DNA of 64,000 nucleotides from Bordetella pertussis 18323 (GTDB lineage: Bacteria; Pseudomonadota; Gammaproteobacteria; Burkholderiales; Burkholderiaceae_B). The notes beneath the pieces are model-generated. The model did not search any database. It worked only from the letters and a program-made list of their open reading frames with translations, and was not told the origin of the DNA. Both the position numbers and the translations under genes were made by a program. This document shows positions 17,289 through 25,892 of the stretch, in pieces; position 1 is the stretch's first letter; each line of letters starts with the position of its first letter. The stretch lies in assembly GCF_000306945.1 (NCBI RefSeq), contig NC_018518.1, positions 3,100,001 to 3,164,000 of the forward strand, read 5' to 3'.

Positions 17289-17738
17289 TCAGCCAATAAT
17301 GAACAGCGGCTGGCCGTACTCGACCGGCTCACCGTTCTCGACCAGGATTTCTTTGATCACGCCAGCCTTGTCGGCTTCGATCTCGTTGAGCAGCTTCATC
17401 GCCTCGATGATGCACAGCGGGTCGCCTTCCTTGACCGACTGCCCGACATCGACGAAAGGCGCGGCGCCGGGATTGGGCGCGCGGTAGAAGGTGCCGACCA
17501 TGGGCGCCTTGACCACATGGCCCTGCGGCGCCGCGGGCGCCGCCTCGGCGGCGGGCGCGGCAGCCGCCGCAGGAGCGGCCGCCGGGGCGACGGCCTCGGG
17601 CATGTGATAGGCAACCGGCTGCAGGGCTTGCGAGAATTTGACGATGCGAACCTTGCCTTCGCCTTCGGTGATTTCAAGCTCGGCGATACCCGATTCAGCC
17701 ACGAGGTCGATCAGGGTTTTGAGTTTTCGGAGGTCCAT
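17289..17738 (-). CDS. accB: Biotin carboxyl carrier protein of acetyl-CoA carboxylase
   Basis: A 149-residue protein with an N-terminal [20 protein letters not shown] helix, an Ala/Pro-rich hinge (about residues 48-70) and a C-terminal biotinyl domain. The lysine in [11 protein letters not shown] is the biotin attachment site. The canonical motif is EAMKMMNEIEA, so this copy has Leu-Leu after the lysine, a common variant. It forms an operon with accC. Confidence 0.97.
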   Translation of the reverse strand: MDLRKLKTLIDLVAESGIAELEITEGEGKVRIVKFSQALQPVAYHMPEAVAPAAAPAAAAAPAAEAAPAAPQGHVVKAPMVGTFYRAPNPGAAPFVDVGQSVKEGDPLCIIEAMKLLNEIEADKAGVIKEILVENGEPVEYGQPLFIIG

Positions 17739-17827
17739 AGAAGCTGCTTCCCGATTGTGTTTTGGCCGCGCCCGTACTTCCGGGCCGCGTCAGATTGCTG
17801 TAGATGTGAGAGATGCCGGGGCGAGGA

Positions 17828-18262
17828 TCAGTGGCGCGCCGCGTAGCGCAGCGCCGCCTCGTAGCCATCGGCGCCCAGGCCGGTAATCAGGCCTATCGCC
17901 AGATCGGACAGATAAGAATGCTGCCGGAATGAATCGCGCTTATACAGGTTGGACAAATGTACTTCAATAAACGGTATGGCCACCGCCGCCAGCGCATCGC
18001 GGATCGCGACACTGGTGTGCGTGTAGGCGGCCGCGTTGATGATGATGAAATCGGTACCGTCGGCCGCCGCTGCCTGGATGCGCTCGACCAGCGCACCTTC
18101 GTGATTGCTTTGCCACGAGGTCAGCGCCACGCCGAGCTGGCCGGCCAGCGCCGCCAAGCCCTGGTCGATCTGCGCCAGCGTCAGGCTGCCGTAGATATGA
18201 GGCTCCCGGGTGCCGAGCAGATTCAGGTTGGGACCATGCAAAACAAGAATGCGTTGCGCCAT
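17828..18262 (-). CDS. aroQ: Type II 3-dehydroquinate dehydratase
   Basis: A 144-residue enzyme of the shikimate pathway that dehydrates 3-dehydroquinate. Typical features are the start [18 protein letters not shown], the flexible-loop tyrosine (HIYG), [11 protein letters not shown], the [16 protein letters not shown] strand with the active-site Asn, and the catalytic histidine in EVHLSN. The ATG at 18262 is chosen because the family starts just before ILVLHGPN; an upstream frame adds 18 unsupported residues. It lies 89 bp upstream of accB; the gene order aroQ-accB-accC is common. Confidence 0.95.
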
Positions 18263-18340
18263 GGAGCTTGCCAAACTGTTGGCAATACGAGCGATAAACC
18301 GCCTTTTTAACGCCAAAACGGCCTATTTGTCCAACCGAAT

Positions 18341-18889
18341 TCAAGCCGACAGGCCGGCCACGCTGCGATCCAGGTCATCGTAGACAATCTGGCCCAGAAT
18401 TTTGCGCTTCATGCTGCCATCTGCCGACAAAAGCAGCGTAAAAGGCAGGCCGCCACTAGGGTTGCCCAGGCTGCGCAGGGTATCGATGGCGCCCGCGCCC
18501 ATTACCAGCAAGGGATAGGACACGGGGATTTTCTCGACGAATTTGCGCATATTGTCGGTAGTATCGACGCCGATACCCACAAACCGTACCTGCGGATATT
18601 TTTTCTGCAGGGCGTCCAGTTCGGGCATTTCCTTGACGCAGGGCGCGCACCAGGTGGCCCAGAAATTGACCACCAGGGGCTGGCCGCCCCAGTCGGCCAG
18701 CTTGCGCGGCGTGCCATGCAGATCGGGCAGGGCGAGCTGGCGCAGCTGCGCCAGCGGGTCGCCGGCGCCTTCGGCCGGCGCAGCCACCGACGGCGCCGGG
18801 CGCGCGTTGCGGCGCTCGGCCAGGAAATACCCGCCGGAGGCGGCGGCTGCCGCGGCCACGCCAGCGTACAGAAAAAGACGACGATTCAT
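18341..18889 (-). CDS. TlpA/ResA-like membrane-anchored thioredoxin
   Basis: A 182-residue protein with an N-terminal signal anchor (LFLYAGVAAAAAASGGYFLA) and a periplasmic thioredoxin fold. The redox motif is WATWCAPCVKEMPEL and the cis-proline is in GGLPFTLLL. TlpA-type proteins reduce periplasmic disulfides, often in cytochrome c maturation. The ATG at 18889 (MNRRLF) is taken; seven extra upstream residues are unlikely. It is divergent from mpl across about 80 bp. Confidence 0.88.
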   Translation of the reverse strand: MNRRLFLYAGVAAAAAASGGYFLAERRNARPAPSVAAPAEGAGDPLAQLRQLALPDLHGTPRKLADWGGQPLVVNFWATWCAPCVKEMPELDALQKKYPQVRFVGIGVDTTDNMRKFVEKIPVSYPLLVMGAGAIDTLRSLGNPSGGLPFTLLLSADGSMKRKILGQIVYDDLDRSVAGLSA

Positions 18890-18971
18890 GGCGCGATCAT
18901 AACAATGCACGCGCGCCGGGGATACCGGCGCGCCCCGCGCCAGCCTCTACAATGCCGCACAGGAGAACACC

Positions 18972-20342
18972 ATGCACCTGCATATTCTTGGTATTTGCGG
19001 CACTTTCATGGGTGGCCTGGCGCTGATCGCGCGCTCGGCCGGCCACAAGGTCACCGGCTGCGACGCCGGCGTCTACCCCCCGATGAGCACCCAGCTGGCC
19101 GAGCAGGGCATCGAGCTGATCGAAGGCTTCGGCGCCGACCAGCTGGCGCTGGCCCCCGACCTGTTCGTGATCGGCAACGTGGTCAGCCGCGGCAACCCGC
19201 TGATGGAAGCCATCCTGGACAGCGGCGCCCGCTATATATCCGGCCCGCAATGGCTGGGCGAGCACATCCTGCCCGGCGCGCACGTGCTGGCCGTGGCCGG
19301 CACCCACGGCAAGACCACTACCAGCTCCATGCTGGCCTGGATCCTGCAATGCGCGCAACGCCAGCCCAACTTCCTGATCGGCGGCGTCGCGCCCGACCTG
19401 CAGGTGTCGGCGCGCTACGCGCCTGGCGCCCGCCCCTTCGTGATCGAGGCCGACGAGTACGACACGGCCTTTTTCGACAAGCGCTCGAAGTTCGTGCACT
19501 ACCGGCCGCGCACCGCCATCCTGAACAACCTGGAATACGATCACGCCGACATCTTCCCCGATCTGGCCGCCATCGAGACCCAGTTCCATCACCTGGTGCG
19601 CACGGTGCCGTCCAACGGCCAGCTGGTGCTGCCGACCGACGCGCCGGCGCTCGAACGGGTGCTCGAGCGCGGCTGCTGGACCCCGGTTGCGCGTTTCGGC
19701 CCCGGCGGCCAATGGCAGGCCGGCCCCGCCGATGAGCAAGGCGCCTTCGAAGTCAGCGTGGACGGCCGCGATGCCGGCACGGTGCGCTGGACGCTGGGCG
19801 GCGAGCACAACCGCCGCAACGCCCTGGCGGCGCTGGCGGCGGCCCGGCACGCGGGCGTGGCGCCGGCCGAAGGCATCGAGGCGCTGTCGCGCTTTGGCGG
19901 CGTCAAGCGCCGCATGGAACTGCGCGGCACGGTCAACGGCATACGCGTCTACGACGATTTCGCGCACCATCCCACCGCCATCGCCACCACCATCGAGGGG
20001 CTGCGCCGGCAGGTAGGCGCGGCCCGCATCCTGGCCGTGCTCGAGCCGCGCTCGAACACCATGAAGCTGGGCACGATGGCGGCGCGCCTGCCCGAGGCGC
20101 TGGCCGGTGCCGACCTGGTGTTCTGCTTCGGCGATCACGCCGGCAAGCACGCGCTGGGCTGGGACCCGGCCCGGGTGCTGGCGCCGCTGGGCGAACGCGC
20201 CGCCGGCTACGACGACCTGCCGGCGCTGGTGCGCGCGGTCGCGGCGGCGGCCCGGCCGGGCGACCATGTGCTGGTCATGAGCAATGGCGGCTTCGGCGGC
20301 GTGCACGGCAAGCTGCTCGACGCCCTGGCCCAACCCCGCTGA
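18972..20342 (+). CDS. mpl: UDP-N-acetylmuramate:L-alanyl-gamma-D-glutamyl-meso-diaminopimelate ligase
   Basis: A 456-residue Mur-ligase relative that joins recycled murein tripeptide to UDP-MurNAc. It begins MHLHILGICGTFMGGLALIA, has the ATP P-loop GTHGKTTTSSML and the HNRRNALAALAAARH segment, and lacks features of MurC such as a longer C-terminal domain. Start follows CAGGAGAACACC. The stop overlaps the leader of the next gene, 10 bp away. It works with the murein-recycling enzyme AnmK (34502-35638) in the same window. Confidence 0.93.
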   Translation: MHLHILGICGTFMGGLALIARSAGHKVTGCDAGVYPPMSTQLAEQGIELIEGFGADQLALAPDLFVIGNVVSRGNPLMEAILDSGARYISGPQWLGEHILPGAHVLAVAGTHGKTTTSSMLAWILQCAQRQPNFLIGGVAPDLQVSARYAPGARPFVIEADEYDTAFFDKRSKFVHYRPRTAILNNLEYDHADIFPDLAAIETQFHHLVRTVPSNGQLVLPTDAPALERVLERGCWTPVARFGPGGQWQAGPADEQGAFEVSVDGRDAGTVRWTLGGEHNRRNALAALAAARHAGVAPAEGIEALSRFGGVKRRMELRGTVNGIRVYDDFAHHPTAIATTIEGLRRQVGAARILAVLEPRSNTMKLGTMAARLPEALAGADLVFCFGDHAGKHALGWDPARVLAPLGERAAGYDDLPALVRAVAAAARPGDHVLVMSNGGFGGVHGKLLDALAQPR

Positions 20343-20352
20343 AGGCGCCGCG

Positions 20353-20946
20353 ATGCCCATCCTGTACCTGCACGGTTTCCGTTCTTCGCCCGACTCGTTC
20401 AAGGCGCGCCTGCTGGCGCAGGCCATGCACCAACGCGGCCTGGCCGGCCAATGGCAATGCCCGCAACTGCCGGCCAGCCCGCAGCAGGCCGCCGAGCTGG
20501 CGCTGGCGCTGGCCCGGGAGCAACTGGCCGGGCAGCAGGATCCCCGCCGGCTGACAGTGATCGGCTCGTCGCTGGGCGGCTATTACGCCACCTGGCTGGC
20601 CGAACGGCTGGGCTGCCAGGCCGTGCTGCTGAACCCGGCGGTGCAGGCGGCGCGCGATCTGGCCACCCAGGTCGGCGAACATCGCATGTATCATTCCGAC
20701 GCGCCGTTCCACTTCCTGCCCGAGTATGTCGAGGAACTGCGCGCCCTGTACGCGGACCCGCTCACCCATCCCGAACGCTACTTCCTGGTGGCGGCCACGG
20801 GCGACGAGGTGCTGGACTGGCGGGAGATGCGCGATCGCTACCCCGGCTGCCGCCAGCGTATCGTGCAGGGCGGCGACCACGGCCTGTCGGACTTCCCGCG
20901 CTGGATGCCCGAGGTCCTTGAATTTGCCCTGGGTTCGCCCCACTGA
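20353..20946 (+). CDS. YqiA/YcfP-family alpha/beta-hydrolase esterase
   Basis: A 197-residue hydrolase starting MPILYLHGFRSSPDSFKA. The nucleophile elbow is GSSLGGYYAT, the likely acid is Asp in ATGDEVLDW and the histidine is in GGDHGLSDF. This size and motif set match the YqiA/UPF0227 esterases. The ATG at 20353 follows GAAGG; the longer in-frame extension overlaps mpl and is not supported. Substrate unknown. Confidence 0.88.
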   Translation: MPILYLHGFRSSPDSFKARLLAQAMHQRGLAGQWQCPQLPASPQQAAELALALAREQLAGQQDPRRLTVIGSSLGGYYATWLAERLGCQAVLLNPAVQAARDLATQVGEHRMYHSDAPFHFLPEYVEELRALYADPLTHPERYFLVAATGDEVLDWREMRDRYPGCRQRIVQGGDHGLSDFPRWMPEVLEFALGSPH

Positions 20947-21017
20947 TTATTAATATACGGATAGGCCGCAATGTGCCGGGGCGCTCCTGACGCCGCCGCG
21001 CCCGATGGATTCTCACT

Positions 21018-22901
21018 ATGTACGTGTTTTACGACGACGACGGCGGCTTCAAGGCCGGCAATATCCTGTCCGAGACCGACGCCAGCCTGCAGGTTGAGTC
21101 GGAAACGGGCAAGCGCAGCAAGATCAAGCGCGCCAGCACCCTGTTCACCTTCGCGGCGCCGGAGCCGGCCGCGCTGATGGCCCAGGCGGCCACGCTGGCC
21201 GAGGACATCGACCTGCAGTTCCTCTGGGAGTGCGCGCCGCAGGAGGAATTCGACGCGCCCGCGCTGGCGGCCGAGTACTTCGGCCACGCCCCCGGCCCGG
21301 TCGAGCAGGCCGCCCTGCTGATGCGCCTGCACGGCGCGCCGGCCTATTTCCATCGCCGCGGCAAGGGCCGCTACCGCCCGGCCCCGCCCGACATCCTGGC
21401 CGCCGCCCTGGCCGCGCTGGAGAAAAAGCGCCTGCAGGCCGAACAGCAGCAGCAGTGGATCGACGAAATGGCCCAGGGCCGCCTGCCCGAGGCCATCGCC
21501 CAGGCGGCCGAATCGCTGCTGGTGCGTCCGGACAAGAATTCGATGCAGTGGAAGGCGTTCGACGCCGCCTGCACCCAGCTGCAGAAGACGCCCGAGCGCC
21601 TGCTGCTGGACCTGGGCGCCTGGCCGCATCCGCTGGCGCTGCACAAGCGGCGCTTCCTGGCCGTGAACTTCCCCAGGGGCGTGGGATTTCCGGCCATGGA
21701 CGTGCCGTCGATCGAACGCGAACTGCCGCTGGCCGAGGGCGAGATCTACTCGGTCGACGACATCACCACCACCGAGATCGACGACGCGCTGTCGGTCAGC
21801 GCCCTGCCCGACGGCAAGATCCGCGTCGGCATCCACGTCGCCGCGCCCGGACTGGCCATTACGCGCGGCAGCGAACACGACAAGCTGGCGCGCACCCGCC
21901 TGTCCACGGTCTACATGCCGGGCGAGAAGATTCCGATGCAGCCCGACAATGTGATCCAGGCGTTTTCGCTGGACGCGGGCCGGCCGGTGCCGGCCGTGTC
22001 GCTGTATGTCACGGCCGACCCGCGCACCGGCGCGATCGAAGCCTCGGAAACCCGCCTGGAACGCATCGTGGTGCGCGAGAACCTGCGCCACAACGACCTG
22101 GACGCGCAGATTTCCGAAGCCGCGCTGGCCGATCCAGACGCCCCCCTGGCTTATGGCCACTGGCTGCGGCCGCTGTGGCAGCTGGCGCAGGCGCTGGGCG
22201 CGCAGCGCGAAGCCGTGCGCGGCAAGCCCGAAAACAATACGCGGGTCGAATACAGCTTCTACCTGGACGGCAGCCCGGACGACCCGGATACCCCGGTGCG
22301 GCTGGTGCCGCGCCAGCGCAACGCGCCGCTGGACCGCATGGTGGCCGAGTACATGATCCTGGCCAACAACATCTGGGGCGGCCTGCTGAACCAGCACGGC
22401 GTGCCGGGCATCTACCGCTCGCAGCAGGCCGGCCGGGTGCGCATGAGCACGCAGGCGCTGCCGCACGAAGCGATCGGCGTGCCGCAATATGCCTGGAGCA
22501 CCTCGCCGCTGCGCCGCTATGTCGACCTGGTCAACCAGTGGCAATTGATCGCGGCCGTCGAGCACGGCGTGTCGGCGCGCCTGGTGGCGCCCTTCAAGCC
22601 GCGCGACGCCGACCTCTATGCCATCATCGGCGCGTTCGACGCGCAGTATGCGGCCTGGGCTGATTTCCAGAACGCCATGGAGCGCTATTGGTGCATGCGC
22701 TGGCTCAAGCAGCAGGGAATCAGCCGCACGACCGCCCACGTGCTGCGCGAGGACCTGGTGCGCCTGGCCAACGCGCCGCTGGTCACGCGCGTGGGCGGCC
22801 TGCCCGAGCTGGAACGCGGCGCGGCGGTGCAGATCGACATCATGAATATGGACGAACTGGCGCTGGAGCTGGACTGCCGCTACCTGGGGCCGGCGGACTG
22901 A
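21018..22901 (+). CDS. RNB-domain exoribonuclease (RNase II/R family)
   Basis: A 627-residue protein whose catalytic RNB block is clear: VDDITTTEIDDALSV with the metal-binding aspartates, GIHVAAPG, and YAWSTSPLRRYVDLVNQWQL. These enzymes degrade RNA processively 3'-5'. The N-terminal 200 residues are less conserved and no obvious cold-shock domains are seen; at 627 residues it is nearer RNase II than RNase R in length. It lies 71 bp after the esterase gene and may share its transcript. Confidence 0.9.
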   Translation: MYVFYDDDGGFKAGNILSETDASLQVESETGKRSKIKRASTLFTFAAPEPAALMAQAATLAEDIDLQFLWECAPQEEFDAPALAAEYFGHAPGPVEQAALLMRLHGAPAYFHRRGKGRYRPAPPDILAAALAALEKKRLQAEQQQQWIDEMAQGRLPEAIAQAAESLLVRPDKNSMQWKAFDAACTQLQKTPERLLLDLGAWPHPLALHKRRFLAVNFPRGVGFPAMDVPSIERELPLAEGEIYSVDDITTTEIDDALSVSALPDGKIRVGIHVAAPGLAITRGSEHDKLARTRLSTVYMPGEKIPMQPDNVIQAFSLDAGRPVPAVSLYVTADPRTGAIEASETRLERIVVRENLRHNDLDAQISEAALADPDAPLAYGHWLRPLWQLAQALGAQREAVRGKPENNTRVEYSFYLDGSPDDPDTPVRLVPRQRNAPLDRMVAEYMILANNIWGGLLNQHGVPGIYRSQQAGRVRMSTQALPHEAIGVPQYAWSTSPLRRYVDLVNQWQLIAAVEHGVSARLVAPFKPRDADLYAIIGAFDAQYAAWADFQNAMERYWCMRWLKQQGISRTTAHVLREDLVRLANAPLVTRVGGLPELERGAAVQIDIMNMDELALELDCRYLGPAD

Positions 22902-22938
22902 GATCACGCCGCGCGCCGGTTCGCCCTAAAATGCACGG

Positions 22939-23838
22939 GTGCGACGCTCCGCTTCCTCCTCTTCGATCCTGACGCGCTTCTGGCGCTGGCTGGGCGCCCC
23001 CGCCCAGCACTACCTGCTGGTCGGCACGGCCATCTCGCTGCTGGTGCACGCCGGCGCGCTGGCTTGGCGCTTCGCCGGGCCAGCGCCCGCGCGCCCCCAG
23101 GCCTCGACGCTGGAGATCGTGCTGGTCAACGCCCGCACCGACAGCGCGCCGGTCACGGCGCAGGTGCTCGCGCAAAGCCAGGTCGATGGCGGCGGCAACG
23201 CCGCGCGCGGGCTGGCCGCCACGCCGCTGCCGCAGACCGGCCGCAACGCCGAGACCATCGTGCTGGAAGCCATGCGCAAGCGCCAGGCGCAACTGGAGGC
23301 CGAGCAGGACCGGCTGCTAACGCAGCTGCAGTCGCAGGCCAGGACCGGCCAGGAGCGCCAGCCGGTGCACCCATGGCCGGACGCCTCCGAACCCGGGCTG
23401 GACCCGCGCGAACAACCCGGCGTGATCCAGAACGCCCAGATCGCCACGCTGGCCAACCGCGTGCAAGCCTACAACGCCCAGCCGCGCAAGGAATTCGTGG
23501 CCCCGGCCGCCCAGGCCTCGCGCCATGCCGCCTACCTGGACGCCTGGCGCACCCGCATCGAAACCATCGGCACGCGCCACTACCCCGAAGACGCGCGCGG
23601 CCGCATCTACGGCTCGCTGCGCATCACCGTCACGGTGCGCGCCGACGGCAGCCTGGCCGATTTCGAGATCGACCAGCCCTCGCCGCACGCCGTGCTGAAC
23701 CAGGCGGCGCGCCGCATCGTGCAGATGGCCGCGCCATTCCCGCCGTTCCCGCCCGAGATGGCGCGCGACACCGACGTGCTGGTCATCACGCGCACCTGGC
23801 ATTTCGTCAACGACTCCCTGGAAACGACCGCCCCATGA
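22939..23838 (+). CDS. TonB-like energy-transducer family protein
   Basis: The 299-residue frame starts with GTG at 22939. A single transmembrane segment (LVGTAISLLVHAGALAWRFAG, about residues 31-52) is followed by a long Gln/Ala/Arg-rich periplasmic stalk and a C-terminal TonB-like domain (YPEDARGRIYGSLRITVTVRADGSL). TonB proteins pass proton-motive energy to outer-membrane receptors, but this gene has no adjacent exbB/exbD. Its stop overlaps aroE (4 nt), so the pair is probably co-translated. An assembly or envelope role unrelated to iron is also possible. Confidence 0.8.
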   Translation: MRRSASSSSILTRFWRWLGAPAQHYLLVGTAISLLVHAGALAWRFAGPAPARPQASTLEIVLVNARTDSAPVTAQVLAQSQVDGGGNAARGLAATPLPQTGRNAETIVLEAMRKRQAQLEAEQDRLLTQLQSQARTGQERQPVHPWPDASEPGLDPREQPGVIQNAQIATLANRVQAYNAQPRKEFVAPAAQASRHAAYLDAWRTRIETIGTRHYPEDARGRIYGSLRITVTVRADGSLADFEIDQPSPHAVLNQAARRIVQMAAPFPPFPPEMARDTDVLVITRTWHFVNDSLETTAP

Positions 23839-24698
23839 CCCTGCCGGCCTCTCCGCCCCGCTATGCCGTCATCGGCAATCCGATCGCGCACAGCCGCTCG
23901 CCGCAGATCCACGCCATGTTCTCGGCCCAGACCGGCCGCCCGCTGCGCTACGAGCGGCTGCTGGCGCCCGTGGACGGCTTCCTGCCCACCGTGCAGGCCT
24001 TCCGCGAGAGCGGCGGGCTGGGCCTGAACGTGACCGTGCCCTTCAAGCTGGAAGCCTACGCGCTGGCCGAGGCGCGCCTGTCCGAGCGGGCGCGGCTGGC
24101 CGGCGCTGTCAATACCTTGTCGTGGCGCGACGGCGCCTGGCACGGCTGCAATACCGACGGCGTCGGGCTGGTCAACGACCTGCTGCGCCTGGGCGTGGCG
24201 CTGGCCGGCGCGCGGGTGCTGCTGGTGGGCGCCGGCGGCGCCGCGCGCGGCGTACTGCAGCCGCTGGCCGCGGCCGGCTGCGCCCGCATCCATATCGTCA
24301 ACCGTACCGCCGCGCGCGCCGCCGAGCTGGCGGCCGCCTGGCGCGCCGCGGCGCCGCGCACCGGCACGCAGGTCAGCGCCGGCGCCCTGGCCCAGGCCGC
24401 CGAACCCGGCGGCTGGGACGTGGCCATCAACGCCACGGCCAGCGGCCTGCAGGGCGCGGCGCCGGACCTGCCCGGCGGCCTGTACGCGCCCGACGCCCTG
24501 GCCTACGACATGATGTACGGCGCGCGGCCCACCGCCTTCATGCGCCAGGCCGAGGCCGACGGCGCGGCGCGCTGCGCCGACGGCCTGGGCATGCTGGTCG
24601 GCCAGGCCGCCGAGAGCTTCCATATCTGGCACGGCGTGCGGCCCGACCCCGGGCCGGTGCTGCTGGCCCTGCGCACCGAACTGCTGGCCGCGGGCTAG
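23835..24698 (+). CDS. aroE: Shikimate dehydrogenase
   Basis: A 287-residue NADPH-dependent enzyme reducing 3-dehydroshikimate to shikimate. The N-terminal substrate site reads YAVIGNPIAHSRSPQIHAMF with GLNVTVPFK (catalytic Lys). The cofactor motif is GAGGAARGVLQPL and NRT follows it. Start overlaps the TonB-like stop by 4 nt (ATGA). The stop codon TAG is part of the CTAG at which IS481 is inserted, so the IS begins one base after the gene ends without changing the protein. Confidence 0.96.
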   Translation: MTLPASPPRYAVIGNPIAHSRSPQIHAMFSAQTGRPLRYERLLAPVDGFLPTVQAFRESGGLGLNVTVPFKLEAYALAEARLSERARLAGAVNTLSWRDGAWHGCNTDGVGLVNDLLRLGVALAGARVLLVGAGGAARGVLQPLAAAGCARIHIVNRTAARAAELAAAWRAAAPRTGTQVSAGALAQAAEPGGWDVAINATASGLQGAAPDLPGGLYAPDALAYDMMYGARPTAFMRQAEADGAARCADGLGMLVGQAAESFHIWHGVRPDPGPVLLALRTELLAAG

Positions 24699-24699
24699 C

Positions 24700-25742
24700 T
24701 GTGAAGATTCAATAGGTTGTATGCATGGTTCATCCGAACCGGATTTGAGAAACTGGAAATCGCCAACCCCCCAGTTCACTCAAGGAGCCCGGCCGGATGA
24801 ACACCCATAAGCATGCCCGATTGACCTTCCTACGTCGACTCGAAATGGTCCAGCAATTGATCGCCCATCAAGTTTGTGTGCCTGAAGCGGCCCGCGCCTA
24901 TGGGGTCACCGCGCCGACTGTGCGCAAATGGCTGGGCCGCTTCCTGGCTCAGGGCCAGGCGGGCTTGGCCGATGCGTCCTCGCGCCCGACGGTCTCGCCC
25001 CGAGCGATTGCGCCGGCCAAGGCGCTGGCTATCGTGGAGCTGCGCCGCAAGCGGCTGACCCAAGCGCGCATCGCCCAGGCGCTGGGCGTGTCAGCCAGCA
25101 CCGTCAGCCGCGTCCTGGCCCGCGCCGGTCTGTCGCACCTGGCCGACCTGGAGCCGGCCGAGCCGGTGGTGCGCTACGAGCATCAGGCCCCCGGCGATCT
25201 GCTGCACATCGACATCAAGAAGCTGGGACGTATCCAGCGCCCTGGCCACCGGGTCACGGGCAACCGACGCGATACCGTTGAGGGGGCCGGCTGGGACTTC
25301 GTCTTCGTGGCCATCGATGACCACGCCCGCGTGGCCTTCACCGACATCCACCCCGACGAGCGCTTCCCCAGCGCCGTCCAGTTCCTCAAGGACGCAGTGG
25401 CCTACTACCAGCGCCTGGGCGTGACCATCCAGCGCTTGCTCACCGACAATGGCTCGGCCTTTCGCAGCCGCGCCTTCGCCGCGCTGTGCCATGAGCTGGG
25501 CATCAAGCACCGCTTTACCCGACCTTACCGCCCACAGACCAATGGCAAGGCCGAACGCTTCATCCAGTCGGCCTTGCGTGAGTGGGCTTACGCTCACACC
25601 TACCAGAACTCCCAACACCGAGCCGATGCCATGAAATCCTGGCTACACCACTACAACTGGCATCGACCCCACCAAGGCATCGGGCGCGCTGTACCCATCT
25701 CCAGACTCAACCTGGACGAATACAACCTATTGACAGTTCACA
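24700..25742 (+). mobile_element. IS481, complete copy
   Basis: The element runs 1043 bp from TGTGAAGATTCAATAGG to a right end whose complement begins TGTGAACTGTCAATAGG, giving imperfect terminal inverted repeats of roughly 28 bp. It holds a single transposase gene. The ends, length and protein match IS481, present in hundreds of copies in B. pertussis. Flanks are GCTAGC on the left and TCTAGC on the right. IS481 is reported to duplicate a 6-bp NCTAGN target, so the first-base mismatch suggests the two ends came from different insertion events joined by recombination. Confidence 0.95.
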
Positions 25743-25747
25743 TCTAG
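24797..25747 (+). CDS. IS481 transposase (DDE)
   Basis: A 316-residue transposase. Residues 1-110 hold helix-turn-helix repeats (PEAARAYGVTAPTVRKWLGR and LTQARIAQALGVSASTVSRVL). The integrase core follows with DDE residues in HIDIKKLG, LLTDNGSAF and, near residue 260, the Glu of NGKAERFIQS. AAGGAG precedes the ATG at 24797. The frame has no stop codon inside the element: it reads through the right inverted repeat and ends at the TAG of the flanking CTAG target (25745-25747), giving a final codon ATC (Ile) that spans the border. Confidence 0.95.
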   Translation: MNTHKHARLTFLRRLEMVQQLIAHQVCVPEAARAYGVTAPTVRKWLGRFLAQGQAGLADASSRPTVSPRAIAPAKALAIVELRRKRLTQARIAQALGVSASTVSRVLARAGLSHLADLEPAEPVVRYEHQAPGDLLHIDIKKLGRIQRPGHRVTGNRRDTVEGAGWDFVFVAIDDHARVAFTDIHPDERFPSAVQFLKDAVAYYQRLGVTIQRLLTDNGSAFRSRAFAALCHELGIKHRFTRPYRPQTNGKAERFIQSALREWAYAHTYQNSQHRADAMKSWLHHYNWHRPHQGIGRAVPISRLNLDEYNLLTVHI

Positions 25748-25892
25748 CCATCAATGGCGAGCCTGGCAGCGACCAGCGTCGAATGCTAACAACCCATCGG
25801 ATAGACGCGCGCCACGCGCACCGCGTTCCGATCGCGCAATCGCCTTTGCACATTTGGACAATTCATTGCGCCCGCCATGATGGGCGCATGGT

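Noticed and set aside
20838..22907. A 689-residue open frame antisense to the RNB exonuclease
   Set aside because: The RNB catalytic motifs are on the plus strand; the antisense frame has no recognisable protein composition.
25869..25892. Hairpin after ribD as a terminator
   Set aside because: The 7-bp stem TGCGCCC/GGGCGCA has a large loop and no T-run, too weak to annotate.
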